Shown one piece after another: positions 9,001 through 9,808 of a stretch of 9,808 nt of DNA. The notes below the pieces were generated by a model. That model was not told the origin of the DNA. It saw only the letters and a program-made list of their open reading frames with translations, and searched no databases. A program made the position numbers and the translations under genes. This DNA is from CAVLCC01 sp963661535 (GTDB lineage Bacteria > Actinomycetota > Coriobacteriia > Coriobacteriales > CADBOM01): contig CAVLCC010000060.1 of the NCBI GenBank assembly GCA_963661535.1, forward strand, positions 1 to 9,808. Direction: 5' to 3'. How positions within the stretch are numbered: the first letter of the stretch is position 1; each line of letters begins with the position of its first letter.

Positions 9001-9674
9001 ATAACGACTTTATCTTATATGTAAGATGGAATGGCTATGCTAGAAACGAGGCAGAGCAATATGTTGCCTTCCGTGTTATTCATGTAGGAGACCATGACGG
9101 AGATGGATCTGCTATTACATTTATGGCAACACATTCACTGCCTGAAGCAAAACAGATAAATTACAGTAATGCTGCCGGTGTAAAATTGGGATGGCCAGAT
9201 ACATCAATGTATAAAGAAGTACTTGGATCTGGCGGTTATGTTGAAAGTGGATTAAATCAACTAACGCCTTATGTAAAAGCAATTGACAAAGTATCAATAA
9301 CCGAAGATGGATATGGAGCAAATCACCATTCTGTGACTACTCATGATAAGTTCTGGATTTTGAGTAACAGTGAAATTACACAAGATTGTGACGGAAAGGC
9401 TTTCTATAGGTATACCAACCATCAATATAAATGGTTTGAAGGTAAAAAACAGACTGGGGGACCGCAAGTTACGTATCCAATTGCTAGTTTATGTTACACG
9501 CGTGCAGGTATCCTTCCTGAACATAATCAACGGGGCGACAAATTATGTTGGCTGCGTGATATACACGAATATTTAAATAACCAATATGCCAGAGTAAACT
9601 GGTGTGGAAGTGTAAGCTACGGTTATACTAGTGTCGTAAAAACAGGAGGTGTTGTTCCTTGCTTTGCATTCTAA
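3..9674 (+). CDS. Giant repetitive surface/adhesin-like protein, 5' partial, C-terminal DUF6273-like domain
   Basis: One uninterrupted frame from the left edge to TAA at 9672; 3,223 residues are visible, very roughly 340 kDa. There is no start codon, ribosome binding site or signal peptide because the 5' end lies outside the window. A GTG at 261 sits in the middle of a repeat and is not a credible start. Domain order by visible residue: about 1-2456, 23 tandem modules of ~107 residues with an Ig-like or carboxypeptidase-regulatory-like beta-sandwich look; about 2458-2947, six MBG/YDG-type Ig-like modules; about 2948-3002, hydrophilic linker; about 3003-3223, DUF6273-like domain ending GVVPCFAF. 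No LPXTG, transmembrane helix or charged tail closes the protein, so anchoring, if any, is N-terminal. The role of stalk plus binding tip on the cell surface is inferred from architecture; no ligand can be named. It appears to be the last gene of its transcript, with a stem-loop 62 bases after the stop. The reading frame is certain; the function is moderately supported. Confidence 0.93.
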   Translation, partial: DIAKAKDVKVNLENRTTGKPVADGTKVGATDSDGTKRVDGQTKDGEVVFYKNSGTTDKDGKTDVEDKDGNKTQVLVEYDKDGDGTYVALPGATVTANDDGTFDIDLPQDAKGKDVKSTLTNKETAKPVADGTQVSAQDYDGNNRGTGQTSQGVVVFDKNSGVTDKDGKTDVVGKSDKMAEATVTYDKEGDGNYVPLPGVTVTYSPNDGTYTLELPEEAKGKDVKAHLEEKETGNPITDTTASAIEATGAVRSTGVTDQNGDVDFPVSSSITDKDGNAQVTDKDGNVTKAHVEYDKNNDGNFEPLAGAKIAVNLDGSYSIDLPDTAKGKDVKAKFVDQKDNPVEDGTNVSATDADGMKRADDQTKDGEVFFDKNSGTTDKDGKTDVTDEDGNTTKVTVTYDKDGDGDPEEPLAGAKVTVNDDGTFDVEIPEVAKGTNVKVKLEDKDNNPVADGTKVSATDSDGTIRGTGETKQGEVIFDKNSGVTDKDGKTDVTDKDGKTTDALVEYDKDGNGNYVPLAGAKVTANDDATFDVDLPQDAKGKDVKVTLTDAKSGEPVADGTQVSATDKDGNNRGTGETKDGVVVFDKNTGVTDKDGKTDVAGKYDKLAEATVTYDKGGDGTYVALPGVSVTYNSDDDTYTLELPEEAKDKNVKAHLEYKDFADPITNTTAIAVEATGAIRTTGVTDQNGDVDFPVSSSITDKDGNAQVTDKDGNVTKAHVEYDKNNDGNFEPLAGAKIAVNLDGSYSIDLPDTAKGKDVKAKFVDQKDNPVEDGTNVSATDADGMKRADDQTKDGEVFFDKNSGTTDKDGKTDVTDEDGNTTKVTVTYDKDGDGDPEEPLAGAKVTVNDDGTFDVEIPEVAKGTNVKVKLEDKDNNPVADGTKVSATDSDGTIRGTGETKQGEVIFDKNSGVTDKDGKTDVTDKDGKTTDALVEYDKDGNGNYVPLAGAKVTANDDATFDVDLPQDAKGKDVKVTLTDAKSGEPVADGTQVSATDKDGNNRGTGETKDGVVVFDKNTGVTDKDGKTDIVDKDGNTIEANVYYDKDGDGKMDDPLMGAKVTANDDATFSVEIPEEAKDKNVKVDLKNATTKEPVADGTKVSASDSDGANRGTGQTEQGTVVFLGNSGITDKEGETIIPNPDPDPDPTKGETSLVKATVTYREEGQSYQPLQGARVEGRVDGGFALRLTEPAKCKDVQIKLQYVNTTGVVVSDFGAGTNVYATDYDSNYRGCEQTDSTGVATFLKNKGVTDKDKGQTDISGKDGNVIEVTVTYDKDGDGNFVPLPDTTVIYDKDSDTYKIDLPEAANGKDVKATLVDDTTGDPVADGTLVSATDASGNSRGTGQTKDGEVTFAKNSGTTDKDGKTDVTDKDGNTTNALVEYDENGDGNYVPLPGAKVTANDDGTFSVDLPDSAKGKDVKVTLTDAQTGDPVKEGTEVFASDSDGVKRADGKTDSEGVVYFDKNSGTTDKDGKTEVTDDEGNTTNALVEYDKGDGVYVPLPGATVTANNDGTFSVDLPDSAKGKDVKVTLTDAKSGDPVADGTKVSAKDYDGNNRGTGQTKDGVVYFDKNSGTTGDDGKTDVVDGDNKTLVSVLVECSDTEDNWQAVSQATVEAKEDGSYFIEIPESATGKNVKATLINKKTQKPMGSGISVSAIDAKSVLHGPELTNTLGEVIFKKSSGTTDGGGQTEIPNPDPNPNPDKGETSRIRATIYYDVDNTGVFSAPLAGAKVDGLEDGSFAIELPQSAKAKSVQITLEYVDESSTHVSYVAQKQVSVTDYDTNYRGQKTTNDLGVVVFLNSEGETKDDDGKTDVVDQSTDELVSVKVEVRNPDTRDYEPLGGAKVVANEDGTFDIVLPGGAKGKDVRATLTDKDGNPVDDGTVVGATDFDGNYRGTGKTQDGVVEFPNYKGETKEDGTTEVIDQKTDKSVTVTVYVADDEGKYSPIAGAKVTSNEDGSYDIDLPQGAKGKDVKVNLVDSSTGEPVAQGTVVSGYDYNGTCRGVGQTDEGGNVYFAKEKGTTTLPDGTTEVLDPKTNKIVRTTLSYDRRIGLGYEALADAVITAIKNDGQATTYSIELPDGAKGYSVKAVFEYVEGDTTTAFEAGVLVSATDNDGAYRGSRLTDSAGTVIFECTKGTTTLPDGTTDVVDPVDEELVEVTVEYLDDNGNWVPLADVDVEVIKNTSIDPAVTQYALDLPVSAKGKDVRATLLNKQTQKPVAQGTKVTATDANGNIRGIGSTDAKGQVVFSKSSTTTKPDGTGTLIDSDGKEVNVTVTLLDDSGNETGKVEGAQVTALDDGTYTVELPRDAKGQNVKVHLEEADGTPLINTTVQASDYDQNRRGTGVTDNNGDVVFSKNEGETDDKGKTDVIDQDNNTVIAKAYYELNYKAENYVALEGAHIKVDSSGNWTANLPQEAKGKNVKIQLQYADGNDYVVGAKVSAYDADSGNRGRETTDGEGWVYFTIIKIDFSKNANQPNLEGLVFNRQAQTPELTIVADGTTLVAGSDYIVSYSNNVNAGKATAKVSGMGRYYGSNTYEFNIARREITDVTTTATDLTYNAVEQYVNETSVVATGIALENTSKVTEYTVDGNHHTDSNYKAGIDPYIMTITGQGNFCGKQEIRWTIARKDIKDATVTLSVADQITYDTEVHTPTITSVKVPGMGADGTVTATLVLGTEYSNTTIKSRTHVGSETITVYGVGNFCGTKDKSWEILQKDINDSDVEFALNSTEFTYNGGYQGPSVSKLKYKNETLTTTANAWGSRYQVGEDVSRRDCGNYTFTVTGYGDYKGTISTSWKINQLSIKDNATITLDPNQSLVYNDGLQERKIQSVKTISPSSLDVTYDVVNSSNKAENAGNYTLTIQGTGNFKDQASIGWNIEQATINSVTLQNYSLIDNGGYQSPGIASVKTTNGLDVPSGGYTIEGGSSNEVGDHTLKVTGQGNFKGSAEATWTIKANNKPTESTPFWGGKSGDDPLNPTDYVSPETIKEDAEKIRNDKDQATIDKWTEYMNNDFILYVRWNGYARNEAEQYVAFRVIHVGDHDGDGSAITFMATHSLPEAKQINYSNAAGVKLGWPDTSMYKEVLGSGGYVESGLNQLTPYVKAIDKVSITEDGYGANHHSVTTHDKFWILSNSEITQDCDGKAFYRYTNHQYKWFEGKKQTGGPQVTYPIASLCYTRAGILPEHNQRGDKLCWLRDIHEYLNNQYARVNWCGSVSYGYTSVVKTGGVVPCFAF
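543..1826 (+). repeat. Four-module super-repeat, copy 1 (M2-M5)
   Basis: Modules M2, M3, M4 and M5 form a 1,284-bp (428-codon) unit that recurs in the same order immediately downstream. The first module is a distinctive variant: it reads VTYSPNDGTYTLELPEEAK and has an ITDTTASAIEATGA stretch where other modules have PVADGTKVSATD. It is preceded by a GKSDKMAEA-type tail instead of TDKDGNT. Bases 757-1796 are identical to copy 2; bases 543-756 are only similar. Confidence 0.95.
757..1796 (+). repeat. 1,040-bp perfect direct repeat, left copy
   Basis: Line-by-line comparison with the sequence 1,284 bases downstream shows no mismatch between 757 and 1796. The match breaks at both ends: bases 755-756 read CT against TA, and base 1797 is G against A. 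Identity extends to all silent positions, so the copies were homogenised or duplicated recently, or one is an assembly product. Confidence 0.95.
1827..3110 (+). repeat. Four-module super-repeat, copy 2 (M6-M9)
   Basis: This is the same 1,284-bp unit, directly adjacent to copy 1. Modules M7 and M8 equal M3 and M4 exactly, and M9 equals M5 until 3080. M6 differs from M2 at about 20 of its first 74 residues. After 3080 the tail switches from AGKYDKLAEA (copy 1) to VDKDGNTIEA, so the module that follows (M10) is of the ordinary class and the super-repeat does not continue for a third round. Confidence 0.95.
2041..3080 (+). repeat. 1,040-bp perfect direct repeat, right copy
   Basis: Partner of the left copy at an offset of 1,284 bases. 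It begins at the CAACTGGTGTAACC of M6 and ends at the ACCGAT of the M9 tail. Recombination between the two copies would remove or add exactly 428 codons and keep the frame. Confidence 0.95.
3408..3461 (+). repeat. P-N/D linker 1 (PNPDPDPDP-TKGETS)
   Basis: It encodes nine residues of alternating proline and N/D followed by TKGETSLVK, replacing the usual TDKDG tail between M10 and M11. Alternating X-Pro stretches form extended, stiff spacers. The same linker with slight changes occurs 1,653 bp later, so it marks a higher-order block boundary. Confidence 0.9.
3462..3797 (+). repeat. Divergent long module M11, first after linker 1
   Basis: A 112-residue module lacking the acidic DxDxDG loop (REEGQS instead). 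It has EGRVDGGFALRL and a longer segment VQIKLQYVNTTGVVVSD between the central strands. It carries two cysteines, at codons 3573 and 3687, unlike neighbouring modules; an internal disulfide is possible but unproven. It resembles M16, M19 and M22 more than its immediate neighbours. Confidence 0.8.
5061..5114 (+). repeat. P-N/D linker 2 (PNPDPNPNPD-KGETS)
   Basis: Second copy of the X-Pro linker, again followed by KGETS and by a long divergent module (M16). Five modules (M11-M15) lie between the two linkers. The encoded sequence uses AAC/AAT in some positions where linker 1 has GAT. Confidence 0.9.
5115..5456 (+). repeat. Divergent long module M16, first after linker 2
   Basis: A 114-residue module with DGLEDGSFAIEL, VQITLEYVDESSTHVSY and VSVTDYDTNYRG. 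These match the corresponding parts of M11 (EGRVDGGFALRL, VQIKLQYV, YATDYDSNYRG). Linker plus long module is therefore a unit that was copied together. Confidence 0.8.
6105..6452 (+). repeat. Divergent long module M19
   Basis: The longest module at 116 residues, of the same subclass as M11 and M16: VKAVFEYVEGDTTTAFEAG, then VSATDNDGAYRG, then a TTTLPDGTTDVVD tail shared with M18. No X-Pro linker precedes it. The acidic opening loop is replaced by YDRRIGLGY. Confidence 0.75.
7113..7370 (+). repeat. Terminal module M22, tail-less
   Basis: The last module of the array, of the LQYADGNDYVVGAKVSAYD subclass. It ends at GWVYFTI without the TDKDGKTDV tail, and the following residues belong to the Ig-like MBG/YDG-type section. 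A tail-less last copy is expected if the tail is the connector between modules rather than part of the fold. Confidence 0.75.
7374..8843 (+). repeat. Six tandem MBG/YDG-type Ig-like modules (B1-B6)
   Basis: Modules start at about B1 7374, B2 7614, B3 7866, B4 8127, B5 8382 and B6 8622, with lengths of about 74-87 residues. Each ends with an A/G-x-Y-T-h-T-h-T-G-x-G-N-F-x-G strand followed by W/F-x-I and a short R/Q-K-D-I connector. The hallmarks are SGMGRYYGS, TGQGNFCGK, YGVGNFCGT, TGYGDYKGT, QGTGNFKDQ and TGQGNFKGS. Each begins with a Y-N/D-G-like strand (LVFNRQAQTP, LTYNAVEQY, ITYDTEVHTP, FTYNGGYQGP, LVYNDGLQE, LIDNGGYQSP). Such modules are frequent in large surface proteins of Gram-positive gut and oral bacteria and act as rigid spacers. 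They are much more diverged from each other than the upstream modules are. Confidence 0.82.
9009..9671 (+). other. C-terminal DUF6273-like domain (region within the CDS)
   Basis: About 221 residues. Family-like landmarks in order: HVGDHDGDGSAITFMATHSL (about 9081-9140), YVESGLNQLTPYVKAID, TTHDKFWILSNSEI, YRYTNHQYKWF, IASLCYTRAG, LCWLRD (9543-9560) and the end GGVVPCFAF (9645-9671). I recognise this as the DUF6273 type of C-terminal domain, which often closes giant surface proteins in Coriobacteria and Clostridia. The WLR plus GVVP ending also recalls C-type-lectin or formylglycine-generating-enzyme-like folds, so ligand binding is plausible. No catalytic residues can be named. Where most members have W-L-R-S-P, this one has W-L-R-D-I. 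Family membership is recognised from memory; the function is inferred. Confidence 0.8.
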
Positions 9675-9691
9675 AAGCAGCAACTAGGGTG

Positions 9692-9709
9692 TGTAAGGCA
9701 AGGCTTACA
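9692..9709 (+). other. Small inverted repeat after the stop
   Basis: TGTAAG (9692-9697) pairs with CTTACA (9704-9709) around a 6-base loop. It is weak and not followed by a T-run, so it is not a terminator in itself; it may only protect the 3' end of the mRNA or be chance. Confidence 0.35.
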
Positions 9710-9735
9710 AGGGGATAGGTAAGTTATAATCCAAT

Positions 9736-9780
9736 AGCTCCTCGGTTTTGGAATCCAAGATCGAGGAGCTTCGTATTTAT
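9736..9780 (+). terminator. Probable intrinsic terminator, 16-bp stem-loop
   Basis: Arm 9736-9751 pairs with arm 9755-9770 around a three-base AAT loop: nine Watson-Crick pairs (AGCTCCTCG with CGAGGAGCT), then seven more inward, two of them G-U. The bases that follow on the + strand are TCGTATTTAT, only moderately T-rich. The opposite strand has no T-run after the stem, so termination of the + strand gene is the more natural reading. The weak T-tract leaves room for another role. Confidence 0.65.
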
Positions 9781-9808
9781 GCGCTAATTGTGCTGTTCGC
9801 GTTCACTA

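Larger units (their letters stand above)
9675..9808. other. 3' non-coding region
   Basis: 134 bases after the stop codon. They hold a small hairpin, a TATAAT hexamer at 9725-9730 and a long stem-loop. No ribosome binding site with start codon, and no RNA gene, is seen before the right edge. Confidence 0.7.

Noticed and set aside
9129..9150. HSLPEA read as a sortase-like motif
   Set aside because: It is inside the globular domain, is a conserved part of that family, lacks LPXTG, and is followed by no hydrophobic segment or charged tail.
9370..9576. A 68-codon + strand frame overlapping the end of the gene
   Set aside because: It lies wholly inside the DUF6273-like coding region in another frame, has no recognisable protein features and no separate ribosome binding site.
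261..9674. GTG at 261 as the start of the gene
   Set aside because: The same frame is open from base 3, and the 86 codons before 261 are clearly part of the repeat array. The GTG is the V of a conserved Y-V-x-L-P motif.
9675..9808. A tRNA or structured small RNA gene in the 3' region
   Set aside because: There is no cloverleaf or conserved tRNA loop; only two simple hairpins are seen.

Overview
The window is almost entirely one reading frame. A single + strand gene is already open at the left edge and runs in one phase to a TAA at 9672-9674. This gives 3,223 visible codons, with the true start somewhere upstream. Only the last 134 bases are non-coding. The protein is a giant modular surface or secreted protein of adhesin type, rich in D, K, G, T and V. 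Candidate origin: a low-to-medium G+C Gram-positive bacterium. My best guess is a host-associated Coriobacteriia-type actinobacterium (Atopobium/Olsenella-like), because a DUF6273-like C-terminus ending GVVPCFAF, preceded by Ig-like TGxGNFxG modules, is an architecture I associate with that group. This is recollection of families, not a database result.

Layout. (1) 3-7370: a partial module and 22 further tandem modules of about 106-116 residues. Each is built as a D/N-rich loop after a V-x-V-x-Y strand, then PLxGAKV, DDGTFxVxLP, AKGKDVKVxL, PVADGTKVSATD, RGTGxTxxGxVxF and a TDKDGKTDV tail. (2) Within this array, a four-module, 1,284-bp super-repeat occurs twice in tandem (543-1826 and 1827-3110). 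They share a 1,040-bp stretch that I find base-for-base identical (757-1796 and 2041-3080). (3) Two P-N/D linkers (3408-3461 and 5061-5114) divide the array into blocks. (4) 7374-8843: six Ig-like MBG/YDG-type modules of about 75-87 residues. (5) 8844-9008: a hydrophilic linker. (6) 9009-9671: a C-terminal DUF6273-like globular domain, probably the business end. (7) 9675-9808: a 3' region with a small hairpin and a strong 16-bp stem-loop, the likely transcription terminator.

Reading of the whole: a long repetitive stalk, probably stiffened by ligand or calcium binding in its acidic loops, carries a compact binding domain at its C-terminus. No LPXTG motif, terminal hydrophobic segment or positively charged tail is present, so any attachment to the cell must lie in the unseen N-terminal part, or the protein is released. 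The perfect direct repeats offer an in-frame route to length variation. I see no second gene, RNA gene, CRISPR array or mobile element, and no proof of a new multi-gene system.
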